Part shown: positions 22,594 through 34,289 of the stretch, one piece after another | Layout of the letters: the number at the start of each line of letters is the position of its first letter | Position numbering within the stretch: position 1 is the stretch's first letter | Source of the DNA: Steroidobacteraceae bacterium | Lineage (GTDB): Bacteria > Pseudomonadota > Gammaproteobacteria > Steroidobacterales > Steroidobacteraceae | Length of the DNA: 64,000 nt | Assembly: GCA_025451845.1 (NCBI GenBank) | Contig: JANWJS010000045.1 | Location: 1 to 64,000 of the forward strand | Direction: 5' to 3' | Program-made: the position numbers and the translations under genes | Notes under the pieces: generated by a model | Databases searched by the model: none | What the model was told of the DNA's origin: nothing | The model's input: the letters and a program-made list of their open reading frames with translations, nothing else

Positions 22594-24585
22594 ATGCAGG
22601 AGGGCGAGACTCTCTGGACACCGAGTCCGGAGCGCATCGAGCGCGCGAACGTGACGGCTCTCTGCCGCTGGCTGCAGCGAGAGCGCGGACAGTCCTTCGG
22701 GAGCTACAGGGACCTGTGGCGCTGGTCGGTCGGGGACCTCGAGTCGTTCTGGGGCGCGCTGTGGGCCTACTTCGGGATCGAGGCTTCTTCGTCGCACACG
22801 CGGGTTCTTGGCCGCCGTGCGATGCCCGGGGCTGAGTGGTTTCCGGGCGCGCGCCTCAATTATGCCCAGAACGTCTTGCGCCGGGAGCGTGAAGGGGGCA
22901 TCGCGCTGCTGCATGCCAGCGAAAGCCGGCCGCTCGAGGCGCTGACCTGGCCGGAGCTCGGACGGCAGGTGCGCATCATGGCCACGCAATTGCGGGCGCT
23001 CGGTGTGCAGCCGGGTGATCGGGTGGTCGCCTGGATGCCCAATATTCCACAGACCGTGGTGGCCATGCTCGCGGCCACGGCGATCGGGGCGATCTGGGCA
23101 TGCTGCTCGCCCGATTTCGGCGAGCGGGGCGTGCTCGATCGGTTCGCGCAACTCGCGCCGAAAGTATTGTTCTGCATCGACGGCTATCGGTACGGCGGCA
23201 AATCGTTCGACCGCCGCGCGCAGCTGCAGCGGATTCTCGCAGGGCTTCCCACCTTGCGAGAGGTGATTCACCTGCCGTACCTGGACCCGGATGCCCCGGC
23301 GCCGCGGCCCGACATGCTACGGTGGTCACAGGTGCTGGATCAGCCCGCGATCGACGCGGCCCATTTCAGTTTCGAGCAGGTGCCTTTCGACCACCCCTTG
23401 TGGACGCTCTTTTCCTCCGGCACCACGGGACTGCCAAAGGCAATCGTTCATGGTCATGGCGGCATCCTGCTCGAGACGCAAAAGAACGCGGCCTTCCATT
23501 TCGATCTGCACCCGGGCGAGCGGCTGCTGTTCTTCACCACCACGGGTTGGATGCTGTGGAATTTCCTGGCTAGCACGCTCGCCACTGGTGCAATCCCGGT
23601 TCTTTACGACGGCAGTCCCGCATATCCTTTTCCGGACATCCTATGGAAGCTGGCGCACGACGCGGATGCCACCATGCTCGGCGCCAGTCCTAGTTATGTC
23701 GAGCAGATGGCGCGCTCCGCAATCGTGCCGCGCGAGCGCTACGAGCTGCCGCAGCTGAAGAGCATCTCGCTCGCCGGCTCGCCGGCCACTCCCGGCTGCA
23801 TGGCCTGGTTCTATTCCAACGTCAAGAGCGACCTGTGGGTGGCCAACGGCAGCGGCGGTACCGACTGCTGCACCGGATTCGTGGGCGGTGTGCCGACGCT
23901 ACCGGTGCACGCCGGGGAAATCCAGGCGCCCTCGCTGGGCGTGGCAGTCCACGCGTTCAATGAGCGCGGTGAGAGTGTCATCGACGAGGTCGGCGAGCTG
24001 GTCATCACCGAGCCCCTGCCGTCGATGCCCGTCGCGCTCTGGAACGATCCCGACGGCCGCCGGTATCGCGAAAGCTATTTCGAGGAATTCCCGGGGATCT
24101 GGCGGCACGGGGATTTTTTCCGGATCAACGCGCGCGGCGCGTGCTTCGTGTTGGGACGCTCGGACGCCACGTTGAACCGCTTTGGCGTGCGCATCGGCAC
24201 GGCGGAGATCTATCGCACGCTCGCGGCGCTGCCCGCAGTCGAAGACAGCCTGATCGTCAATCTCGACCTGCCGGACGGCGGGTTCTTCATGCCGCTGTTC
24301 GTTAAGCTCGCGCCTGGAGCTTCGCTCGATACGGCGGCGGACGATATCCGCGATACGCTGCGCCGGGAATACACGGCGCGGCACGTTCCCGATGAGATCA
24401 TTGCCGTGCCGGCCATCCCGATGACACTCACGGGCAAGAAAATGGAGGTTCCGGTGCGGCGGATCCTCCTCGGCCTGGCGCCGGAAAAAGTTGCCAACGT
24501 CAGCGCCATGGCCGATCCACGGGCGCTCGAATTCTTCGTCGCGTACGCCGCGACCCGGCCGGACCTCCGTTCGCGCAAGAGCTGA
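22594..24585 (+). CDS. Acetoacetyl-CoA synthetase-like aroylacetate:CoA ligase
   Basis: This 663-residue ANL-superfamily AMP-forming ligase has the N-terminal ACAS-type extension (WGALWAYFGIEA), the ATP motif SSGTTGLPK at residues 274-282, FTTTGWMLWNF, and the C-terminal catalytic Lys in TLTGKKMEVPVRR. Length and sequence resemble acetoacetyl-CoA synthetase, which acts on beta-keto acids. In this island the beta-keto acid is likely to be vanilloylacetate made by the carboxylase, giving vanilloylacetyl-CoA. A strong ribosome site (AAGGAGG at 22576-22582) lies in the 26-nt gap after the receptor gene. Plain acetoacetate use cannot be excluded. Confidence 0.8.
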   Translation: MQEGETLWTPSPERIERANVTALCRWLQRERGQSFGSYRDLWRWSVGDLESFWGALWAYFGIEASSSHTRVLGRRAMPGAEWFPGARLNYAQNVLRREREGGIALLHASESRPLEALTWPELGRQVRIMATQLRALGVQPGDRVVAWMPNIPQTVVAMLAATAIGAIWACCSPDFGERGVLDRFAQLAPKVLFCIDGYRYGGKSFDRRAQLQRILAGLPTLREVIHLPYLDPDAPAPRPDMLRWSQVLDQPAIDAAHFSFEQVPFDHPLWTLFSSGTTGLPKAIVHGHGGILLETQKNAAFHFDLHPGERLLFFTTTGWMLWNFLASTLATGAIPVLYDGSPAYPFPDILWKLAHDADATMLGASPSYVEQMARSAIVPRERYELPQLKSISLAGSPATPGCMAWFYSNVKSDLWVANGSGGTDCCTGFVGGVPTLPVHAGEIQAPSLGVAVHAFNERGESVIDEVGELVITEPLPSMPVALWNDPDGRRYRESYFEEFPGIWRHGDFFRINARGACFVLGRSDATLNRFGVRIGTAEIYRTLAALPAVEDSLIVNLDLPDGGFFMPLFVKLAPGASLDTAADDIRDTLRREYTARHVPDEIIAVPAIPMTLTGKKMEVPVRRILLGLAPEKVANVSAMADPRALEFFVAYAATRPDLRSRKS

Positions 24586-24587
24586 CC

Positions 24588-25281
24588 GTGAGCCGCAGCT
24601 GCGTCGTGTTTCTGCCCGGGCTGTTGTGCGATCGGGCGGTGTGGGAGGCGCAGATCGCCACTTTATCGCATCGATACGACTGCATCGTCACCGACTACGG
24701 CGTCGCTGACTCTCTGAGCGCGATGGCGAGATCGACGCTGGAGTCGGCTCCCTCCAGGTTCGCTCTCATCGGCCATTCCATGGGCGGCCGCGTCGCACTG
24801 GAGATGATGCGCGAGGCGCCGCAGCGCATCACGGCGCTTGCTCTGCTCGACACCGGCTACCAGCCCCGCCCGGAGGGAGAGCCCGGCGAGGCCGAGGCTC
24901 GCAAGCGCTACCGCCTGCTGGACATCGCCTCGTCACGGGGCATGCGAGTCATGGGGCGGGAGTGGGTGCAAGGCATGATCCACCCCGGGCGCTCGCACGA
25001 GGCAGCGTTGATCGAGTCGATCCTGGCCATGATCGAGCGCAAGACACCCGCAATCTTCGCCGCGCAGATTCGCGCGCTCCTGAACCGGCCCCCGGCCGAG
25101 GACGTGTTGCGCGCGATTCGTTGCCCAACAGTGGTTCTTTGTGGCCGTCAGGACGGTTGGAGCCCGCTGTCGCGTCACGAGCAGATGGCGAGCATGATTG
25201 CGGGCGCGACGTTGGCGGTGATCGAGGACAGCGGCCACATGGTCACTCTGGAACGCCCGGAAACAGTCAGCGCGCAGCTGG

Positions 25282-25304
<23 letters not shown>
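24588..25304 (+). CDS. Alpha/beta hydrolase
   Basis: This is a 238-residue alpha/beta-hydrolase fold protein with the nucleophile elbow GHSMGGRVAL (near residue 64), the acid in VVLCGRQDGWSP and the catalytic His in IEDSGHMVTLERPE. It uses a GTG start 2 nt after the CoA ligase gene, so the two are co-translated. A role in thioester or ester hydrolysis in the aroylacetate pathway is possible, but the substrate cannot be read from the sequence. The last codons lie in a 21-bp tandem duplication that continues into the end of the convergent O-demethylase gene. Confidence 0.8.
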
Positions 25305-27934
<2,630 letters not shown>

Positions 27935-27962
<28 letters not shown>

Positions 27963-28864
27963 ACCTGCTGATCTCTCTCGATGCGCTGCTGCACGAGAAG
28001 AACATCAGCCGTGCGGCCGACAGACTCTATGTGTCGCAGCCGGCGATGAGCGCGGCTCTGCACAAGCTGCGCGAGTATTTCAACGACCCGCTGCTCGTGC
28101 GGGTCGGCCGCAATCTGGAGCTGACGCCGCGCGGGCAGTCCCTGGTCGAGCCCGTGCGCGAGGCGCTGCTGCGGATCCAGGCCACCCTCGGCACCCAGCC
28201 GGAGTTCGATCCGGCGACGGCGCGGCGCGAGTTCACCATCATCATTTCGGAGGAGGCCCTGCCGGATCTGCTGCCTGCGCTGGTGAAGCGGCTCGCGACG
28301 GAGGCTCCGGGCGTTTCCTGCCGGGTGCAGCTGATCTCCGAGACCATTTTGACCCGCCTGGAGTACGGCGAGGCGGATCTGTGCGTGTGCCTCGACAGCC
28401 TGCGGTTGTACGCGACACGGGCATGGCCGGACTCTTTACGTATGCTCCGACTGCGCCCGGTACGTTGGATCTGTGCTGTCGACGCCCATCATCCCACGGT
28501 CGGGGACAGTCTGACGGCCGAGCAATTCTTTGCGCTGCCTCACGCTTTCGGCGCGCCGAGTGCCTATTCGGTCAGCACCGAAGAGCTGGTCCGCCGGCTG
28601 TTCGATGTCGATCTGACCGTTCAGCTGGCGGTGCCGAGCCTCCTGCACCTGCCGCTGGTGCTGGCGGGTACTTCTTACGTGGCGACGATGCCCGAGAGGG
28701 TGTTGAGAATGGCGCCCCCCGTGGCGCCGCTGAAGACCTTTCCCCCCCCGTTCCCGACACCGGTGCAGCACGAATTGCTGCTCTGGCACAACCGCCACGA
28801 CCCCGATCCGGCACACGCCTGGCTGCGTGACCTGATCGTGGACATTGCCGGCCAGCTGCCCTGA
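27935..28864 (+). CDS. LysR-family regulator
   Basis: This 309-residue protein has the LysR winged helix at the N-terminus (FDLNLLISLDALLHEKNISRAADRLYVSQPAMS) and a substrate-binding domain. The N-terminus resembles NodD/LinR-type LysR proteins, which often sense aromatics. It has a GTG start inside the end of the preceding AraC gene. Its stop is 1 nt from the stop of the convergent dehydrogenase gene. The target genes are not evident; the dehydrogenase pair at 28866-31438 and the AraC partner are candidates. Confidence 0.85.
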
Positions 28865-28865
28865 G

Positions 28866-29897
28866 CTACAGCTTGATCACGACCTTGCCGAGGTGCTCGC
28901 CCGACTCGATGCGCCGATAGGCGAGGCTCGTCTCGTGCAGATCATAGGTGCGATCGATCACGGGGCGGATACCGTGGCGTCCGATGAAGGTATTCATCGC
29001 CTCGAAATTCGCTCGCGAGCCGACGTAGATACCGCTGGCGGTCGTATTGGCGTGCAGCAGCGCCATCACCGGAATGTCGCCGCCAAACCCCGAGAGTCCC
29101 CCGATCAACGCGATGTGGCCCCCGGGGGCGAGGCTGGCGATGGATTGCGGCAGGGTGCCGGTTCCACCCACCTCGAGGACATGATGGACGCCCACGCCGC
29201 GCGTTGCGGCCCGTACTGCTGCGGACCACTCCGGCGTCGTGGTGTAATTGATTGTGGTGACGGCTCCGAGCGTTCTGGCGCGCGCCAGTTTTTCGTCGCT
29301 CGAGCTGATGACAATGGGGCGGGCGCCGGCGGCTGCGGCGAACTGCACACCGAAAATCGACACGCCGCCGGTGCCGAGAATCAGTACGGTATCACCCGCC
29401 CGCATCCCGCCGCGCGTGACCAGGCCATTCCAAGCGGTGACCGCAGCACAGGGCAGGGTCGAGGCCTCTTCGCATGAATATCCATCCGGAACCCTGACCC
29501 ACCCTTCCTCCGCTAGGCATACGTATTCCGACAGCATGCCATCGAGCTGACCGCCCAGAGCAGACGAAGGGGTCTCGGCGTCCGGCCGTCCGCTGAGCCA
29601 GCGCTGGAAAAAGATGGCGGCGACCCGATCACCGGCCTTGAAGCGCGTGACTGCGGTACCGACAGAGACCACGTCGCCCGCTCCATCCGACAGGGGCACC
29701 AGCGTCGGCCGCGGGGGCATGGGGTACCGTCCGTGCAATACATACACATCTCGCCGGTTGAGAGATGCCGCGCGCACGCGCACCAACACCTCGTGCTCGG
29801 CCGGCTTGGGTACCGCCGCCTCCTCGATATTCAGCCGGTAGCTGCCGTCCGGCCGACGAATCAACGCGCAGCGGCGTTGCCGCTCGGAGATTGCCAT
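28866..29897 (-). CDS. Medium-chain alcohol dehydrogenase/quinone oxidoreductase-like (zinc-less MDR)
   Basis: This 343-residue MDR protein has an N-terminal GroES-like domain (VLVRVRAASLNRRDVYVLHGRYP) and the NAD(P) motif LILGTGGVSIFGVQ. It lacks the classical GHE-x-x-G zinc signature, so it belongs to the zinc-less branch, as in quinone oxidoreductases. A clear ribosome site (GGGGAG) precedes the start, 17 nt after the aldehyde dehydrogenase gene, so the two form an operon that would oxidise an alcohol or reduce an enone and handle the aldehyde. The substrate is unknown. Confidence 0.8.
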   Translation of the reverse strand: MAISERQRRCALIRRPDGSYRLNIEEAAVPKPAEHEVLVRVRAASLNRRDVYVLHGRYPMPPRPTLVPLSDGAGDVVSVGTAVTRFKAGDRVAAIFFQRWLSGRPDAETPSSALGGQLDGMLSEYVCLAEEGWVRVPDGYSCEEASTLPCAAVTAWNGLVTRGGMRAGDTVLILGTGGVSIFGVQFAAAAGARPIVISSSDEKLARARTLGAVTTINYTTTPEWSAAVRAATRGVGVHHVLEVGGTGTLPQSIASLAPGGHIALIGGLSGFGGDIPVMALLHANTTASGIYVGSRANFEAMNTFIGRHGIRPVIDRTYDLHETSLAYRRIESGEHLGKVVIKL

Positions 29898-29914
29898 GAC
29901 GTCTCCCCGGAGAG

Positions 29915-31438
29915 TCAGATTGCCATGCAGACCGATTTGAGCTCGGTGTACATCTCGATGCCGGCGCGGCCCTGCTCACGTCCGAATCCGGATTGCTTGT
30001 AACCGCCGAATGGCATGCCGGCGTCGATCATGGCATGGCAATTCACCCATACCGTGCCGGCTTTGATCTTAGGCACCAGGCGCTGCACGGAGCGCAGATC
30101 GTTCGACCAGATGCTGGCCGCCAGACCGTAGGGCGTATCGTTGGCCCAAGCCGCGACCTCGCTCAGGTCATCGAAGCGCTGGGCGACCAACACGGGACCG
30201 AAGATCTCCTCGCGGACGATCTTCATGTCCGGTTTGACATCGACGATGACGGTCGGATTGACGTAGTAGCCCTTATGCACCGGCGCGTCGCCGCCGGTCA
30301 CGACGGTCGCCCCTTGCTTGCGTCCGGACTGCAGGTACTCGAGTACGCGGTCACGCTGCTCTTCGGATACGAGCGGACCCATCTGCGTGTGCTCATCGAG
30401 GCCCGGTCCCATCACGATGGACTGGCAAGCTTCGCTCACGCCCGCGATGACTTTGTCGAAGATTTTGCGCTGTACGAACAGCCGTGAGCCCGCCACGCAC
30501 ACTTGCCCGGAGTTGAAGAACACGGCCTGGGCCGCCCCGCCGGCGACCGTATGCGGATCCACGTCCGGCAGCACGATCACCGGGGACTTGCCACCGAGCT
30601 CCAGCGAGACGCGCTTGAGGGTCGAGGTGGCCGCGATATTGATCAGCTTGCCCACTTCAGTCGAGCCGGTGAAGGCGATCTTGTCGATACCGGGATGGGC
30701 CACCAAGGCAGCGCCCGTCGTCTCGCCGCGCCCCGTCAGAATGTTGACCACCCCAGGCGGAAAGCCGGCTTCGAGGATCAGCTCGCCCAGCCGCAGCGCG
30801 CTGAGCGGCGTCTGCTCGGCGGGCTTGAGCACGGAGGTGCAGCCCGTGGCGAGCACCGGCGCGAGCTTCAGGGTTGCCATCAGCAGCGGAAAATTCCACG
30901 GGATGATCTGAGCGACGACACCTACCGGCTCGCGCACCGTGTAGGTGTGAAACTTCGTACCCGGCGCGGCGCGCAGGGAGGTGGTGAATGTCGAGCCGTC
31001 GAGCTTGCTGGCCCAGCCGGCCATGTAGCGCAGGTGGGCGATGGCCCCCGGCACATCGATGAGCCGCGCCATGGCGATCGGTTTGCCGTTGTCGAGGCTC
31101 TCGAGCTCGGCGAGCTCTCCGGCGTGCCGTTCGAGCAGGTCCGCCAGGCGCCACATCAGGCGCTCGCGCTCATCGGGCAGCATTTCCGGCCAGGGGCCGC
31201 CGTCGAATGCCGCCCGCGCCGCGCGTACGGCGCGGTCCACGTCCTCGGCGTCAGCATCAGCGACTTCGGCGATCTGGCGTTCGGTCGCTGGGTCGAAGAC
31301 CGCAACGCGGCCCTTGCCGTGGGCTTCCACCCATTCGCCATTCACGAGCAAGCGCGGCTTGCGCCTCAGGAATTCGGTGATTGGGCGCGACGGGGTGGGC
31401 TGTTCCGCCATGTCGTTGGCTGCGGGGACGGCGTTCAT
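29915..31438 (-). CDS. NAD(P)-dependent aldehyde dehydrogenase (phenylacetaldehyde dehydrogenase type)
   Basis: This is a 507-residue class I/II ALDH with IIPWNFPLL, FTGSTEVGK, the catalytic Glu in LELGGKSP, the catalytic Cys in NSGQVCVAGSR and EEIFGPVL. It is similar to FeaB/betaine-aldehyde-type enzymes. It is the first gene of a two-gene minus-strand operon with the MDR dehydrogenase. In an acetovanillone/hydroxypropiovanillone context it could oxidise an aroylacetaldehyde to the aroylacetate used by the CoA ligase; this is speculative. A start at 31477 would add 13 residues. Confidence 0.87.
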   Translation of the reverse strand: MNAVPAANDMAEQPTPSRPITEFLRRKPRLLVNGEWVEAHGKGRVAVFDPATERQIAEVADADAEDVDRAVRAARAAFDGGPWPEMLPDERERLMWRLADLLERHAGELAELESLDNGKPIAMARLIDVPGAIAHLRYMAGWASKLDGSTFTTSLRAAPGTKFHTYTVREPVGVVAQIIPWNFPLLMATLKLAPVLATGCTSVLKPAEQTPLSALRLGELILEAGFPPGVVNILTGRGETTGAALVAHPGIDKIAFTGSTEVGKLINIAATSTLKRVSLELGGKSPVIVLPDVDPHTVAGGAAQAVFFNSGQVCVAGSRLFVQRKIFDKVIAGVSEACQSIVMGPGLDEHTQMGPLVSEEQRDRVLEYLQSGRKQGATVVTGGDAPVHKGYYVNPTVIVDVKPDMKIVREEIFGPVLVAQRFDDLSEVAAWANDTPYGLAASIWSNDLRSVQRLVPKIKAGTVWVNCHAMIDAGMPFGGYKQSGFGREQGRAGIEMYTELKSVCMAI

Positions 31439-31703
31439 GATGGCACTCCCGAATATCGCGGGCACACGGTTGAGCACGCACGCTCGGTGGACAGACGCTG
31501 CATGAACCTAATGTCCGGGGCTCCCTGGCACAAGCGCCGGGGTGCGAGTTTTTGTTCGCTGCCGGTCGTGCCGGCAGTGCACGAGGCTCGCTACGTTTGC
31601 CCCATATGCCCACTGGATCGGGTGCCACTGCCGGACCGGCGGCTGAGGATACCGGTAGACTCGACGATTGCGAGTCTGAGGTGGGTGCACCCGCCAGAGT
31701 CGA

Positions 31704-33317
31704 TCATCCGCGTCCGTGCACGCGGGACAGCACCGACCTGACCTTTTCAACTGACGCCGCTTTGGAGTTGCGCGCCCGCCAGGCAACGAATCCGTCGGGG
31801 CGCACCAGCACGCAACCGTCAGGCTCGATCATGTGTATGTCGCTTAAGCTGCCCGCTGAATCTTCCAGGCCGTCCTCTCCGGGACGACAAATGTCCAGTC
31901 CGATGCCTTCCTCGGACGATGCGATGCGGGCGCAGCGGCACCATTCCTCCGCTCTTGGGCCCGTGAGCAGCACGAACCTACGGCCGTAAAGATCGAGCGA
32001 CGACAGGCGCTGACCTTGCCTTTGCAACCAAAAATGCGGCGCGCGTGTTCCGGGGCGAGCGCGCGACTCGCGCGGGCTCATGTGAGCTGTCCCGTCGTCC
32101 GGCTCTTCTTCCACGATTGCGCGGGAACGGTACACATAACCGAGCTCGATGTTGAGATCGCTCAGCAGGGGCTCGCACCGCTCGGGACCGAGGCTCGGGT
32201 CTGTTCGTAGAACGTAGCGCGTTCGGGCCTGCTCGACGGAGAGCCTCGCGACCGGCCGGCGCTCGGCCTCGTACGTAGTCAGCAGCGCGTGCGGCGCTTC
32301 GGCTTTCAGGACACGCGCCAGCTTCCAGGCGAGGTTATGAGCGTCCTGAACGCCTGTGTTGCCTCCGAAACCGCCGGTCGGCGGCATCACGTGCGCGGCA
32401 TCCCCGGCGATGAGCACGCGATCGGTCTGCAACCGCTCGGCCACCTGAGCGGCGGCTTCCCAATGCATGATGCTGTCGATCGTCACCGGGATGTCTCGCG
32501 AGCCGAGCGCGCACGCCACGAAGTCGCGGGCGCGCTCCGGGGTGAGACGCGATGAGACGTCCGTTACCGGGTGCGCCCTGTCCCCTTCGGTGTTGACGGC
32601 CAAAAAGGCGCTGTCGAAGGGCTTCTCGAAGCGGAAGAATCCCCGCAGACGTGTATTGTTCACGTATACGACCGCCCACGGCCTGCCGGCCAGCAGCGAG
32701 CGCAGGTCGGCACGGAAATAGACCGTGATGCTCTTGGAGAAAGGGGCCTCTCCCTGCATCCCTATTCCCAGCCGCTGCCGCACTGTGCTGTGCGCGCCAT
32801 CGGCAGCGATGAGGTAGGGCGACCGCACCGTGTAGGTCGCGCCGCTCTGCCGATCGCGCAATAGCGCCGTGACGCCCGTCGAATCCTCGTCAATCGACAT
32901 CACCTCGGTGGAGAACCGCACCTCCGCGCCGAGCTGCCGCGCGCGCTCCATGATGAGCGGCTCGAGGGAGTTCTGCGAAAGAAACACACGCTCGCACGGG
33001 CTCACATCCCTGATGCCGGCGTTCAGGTCGGCGATGAACTGTCTCGTCGGCCCGCCGACCAGCGTCTCGACCTCTACGACCCCGCCATCCTGGACGAATT
33101 GTTCGGCGGAGCGCTCGCGAATGCTCGTCTCGAGGTCGGCCGAACGGAAAATTTCCATGGTCCGCTGCGTGGCATGCGCCGCCCGCGGATGAATTGCCGT
33201 GCTCGAGTGCCGCTCGATGACGAGCGAGCGCACTCCCTGTCGCGCCAACAGCAGGCCCGCCGACAAGCCGACGAGGCTGCCACCGACGATCGTGACGGGG
33301 ACTTCGATGTTGCGCAC
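31704..33317 (-). CDS. FAD-dependent aromatic monooxygenase (PheA/TfdB/MhpA type)
   Basis: This 537-residue class A flavin monooxygenase has VPVTIVGGSLVGLSAGLLLA near the N-terminus, the DG motif in LIAADGAHSTVRQRLGI, and the second FAD motif VLIAGDAAHVMPPTGGFGGNTGVQDAHNLAWKL. A C-terminal thioredoxin-like region follows residue 430 (RRFVLLTG). Such enzymes hydroxylate phenols, hydroxyphenylpropionates or polyketide aromatics. The GTG at 33317 with GGGAG upstream is preferred over an ATG that would add 36 residues. The gene stands alone and its substrate is unknown. Confidence 0.85.
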   Translation of the reverse strand: MRNIEVPVTIVGGSLVGLSAGLLLARQGVRSLVIERHSSTAIHPRAAHATQRTMEIFRSADLETSIRERSAEQFVQDGGVVEVETLVGGPTRQFIADLNAGIRDVSPCERVFLSQNSLEPLIMERARQLGAEVRFSTEVMSIDEDSTGVTALLRDRQSGATYTVRSPYLIAADGAHSTVRQRLGIGMQGEAPFSKSITVYFRADLRSLLAGRPWAVVYVNNTRLRGFFRFEKPFDSAFLAVNTEGDRAHPVTDVSSRLTPERARDFVACALGSRDIPVTIDSIMHWEAAAQVAERLQTDRVLIAGDAAHVMPPTGGFGGNTGVQDAHNLAWKLARVLKAEAPHALLTTYEAERRPVARLSVEQARTRYVLRTDPSLGPERCEPLLSDLNIELGYVYRSRAIVEEEPDDGTAHMSPRESRARPGTRAPHFWLQRQGQRLSSLDLYGRRFVLLTGPRAEEWCRCARIASSEEGIGLDICRPGEDGLEDSAGSLSDIHMIEPDGCVLVRPDGFVAWRARNSKAASVEKVRSVLSRVHGRG

Positions 33318-33767
33318 GTTTTCTCCCGGCTCAGGAGCGTGGATATCGATATCGAGTGTTTTCGATAAGCGAAGAGCATTACGCCAAGCGAAAGATAGCT
33401 TGACGCAGAGGCGCGACGGACACAAGGGTACCGGCCATTCCGCGGGTCCCTCGGATTACCGCCGGGGGTGCGCCGCCTGGCTTTGAGGGGGTACAGTCGT
33501 TGCGCAATCCCAGTCCCGGGGCACTGCACCCCCTCATCGTCGCCGCCAGCACCTGCACGGAGGCAGGGGTGTGGGCGCCGCTCGCTCTCTTGCAGACTCG
33601 AAGACTGAAGGGTCCTGCAGGTGCAGGTTGGTTCTTTGGATCACGTACGGGGTGGGCGGCCAGCACGATCCTGACCCGCTCTATTTCGACAACACCGTCA
33701 TGGCGCAGCGTGGACTGATGTGTTGTTCAATGGCCGCGTAGGACAGCCGGGAGGCTTCCCGCGTAAA
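33318..33767. other. 450-nt intergenic region without a convincing gene
   Basis: This gap separates the monooxygenase start from the end of the HxlR gene. Short open frames on both strands show no recognisable family. A plus-strand stretch ending at about 33741 (GGQHDPDPLYFDNTVMAQRG) reads like a protein fragment and may be a relic, but no start or matching domain is visible. The promoter of the monooxygenase gene should be at its left side. Confidence 0.5.
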
Positions 33768-34145
33768 TCACTTCAGCCGGCGGGATCGCTTCCGTGCGTC
33801 GCAGACGGCCTGGTGATGCTCGTCTGCCCACGCGATCAAGCCTTTCATCGGTATCAGAAAGGAACGCCCGAGCGGGGTGAGTTGATACTCGACGCGGGGC
33901 GGCACCTCCGGATAGATAGTGCGTCTCACGAGGCCGTCTTCCTCGAGCCTCTTGAGAGTGCGCGACAGCATCTGCTTCGAGATGTCGCCGATGTTGCGCA
34001 TCAACTCGTTGAAGCGCTGGGTGCCGCTCGCCAGCGTGTTCAAGACCAAGAAACTCCACTGGTCCCCGATCCGATCCAGAACGTCGCGGATCGGACAAGG
34101 CTGCTCGAACTCATCTCCAGGCTCAAGCGCGTGCGGTTTTCTCAT
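33768..34145 (-). CDS. HxlR-family transcriptional regulator
   Basis: This 125-residue winged-helix protein has the HxlR signature: CPIRDVLDRIGDQWSFLVLNTL, RFNELMRNIGDISKQMLSRTLKRLEEDGLVRR and VEYQLTPLGRSFLIPM. The Cys near the N-terminus (EQPCPIRD) is in the position used for redox or electrophile sensing in some HxlR proteins. The start MRKPHALEPG is preceded by GGAG on the minus strand. It is divergent from an interrupted NAD(P)-binding gene, a common pairing for HxlR regulators, with a palindromic operator candidate between them. Confidence 0.88.
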   Translation of the reverse strand: MRKPHALEPGDEFEQPCPIRDVLDRIGDQWSFLVLNTLASGTQRFNELMRNIGDISKQMLSRTLKRLEEDGLVRRTIYPEVPPRVEYQLTPLGRSFLIPMKGLIAWADEHHQAVCDARKRSRRLK

Positions 34146-34239
34146 GGGACGCTCCAAGTGGAAGGTCACTTCCATGTGACCAGATCGCGCGGCGCTGACT
34201 TCTTGCGCAAGGGCAAAGCCGAACATAGGATGGCCCGCG

Positions 34240-34258
34240 CGGTCTATTTAGTAGACCG
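34240..34258. promoter_or_regulatory. Palindromic operator candidate for HxlR
   Basis: The sequence CGGTCTATTTAGTAGACCG is a perfect 7-bp inverted repeat with a 5-nt spacer. It lies in the divergent region, 95 nt from the HxlR start and 32 nt from the start of the NAD(P)-binding gene. HxlR dimers bind such sites, and the position would allow control of both genes. Confidence 0.6.
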
Positions 34259-34289
34259 GCTCTCAATTTAGCACCATAGGAGTCCGTCC

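Noticed and set aside
22594-24585. A plain acetoacetyl-CoA synthetase for polyhydroxybutyrate or ketone metabolism.
   Set aside because: Possible from the sequence alone, but no polyester or ketone genes are near, whereas an aroylacetate-producing carboxylase is; kept as an alternative only.
33640-33741. Fragment GGQHDPDPLYFDNTVMAQRG as part of a real gene.
   Set aside because: The frame has no identifiable start or domain and ends quickly; at most a relic.
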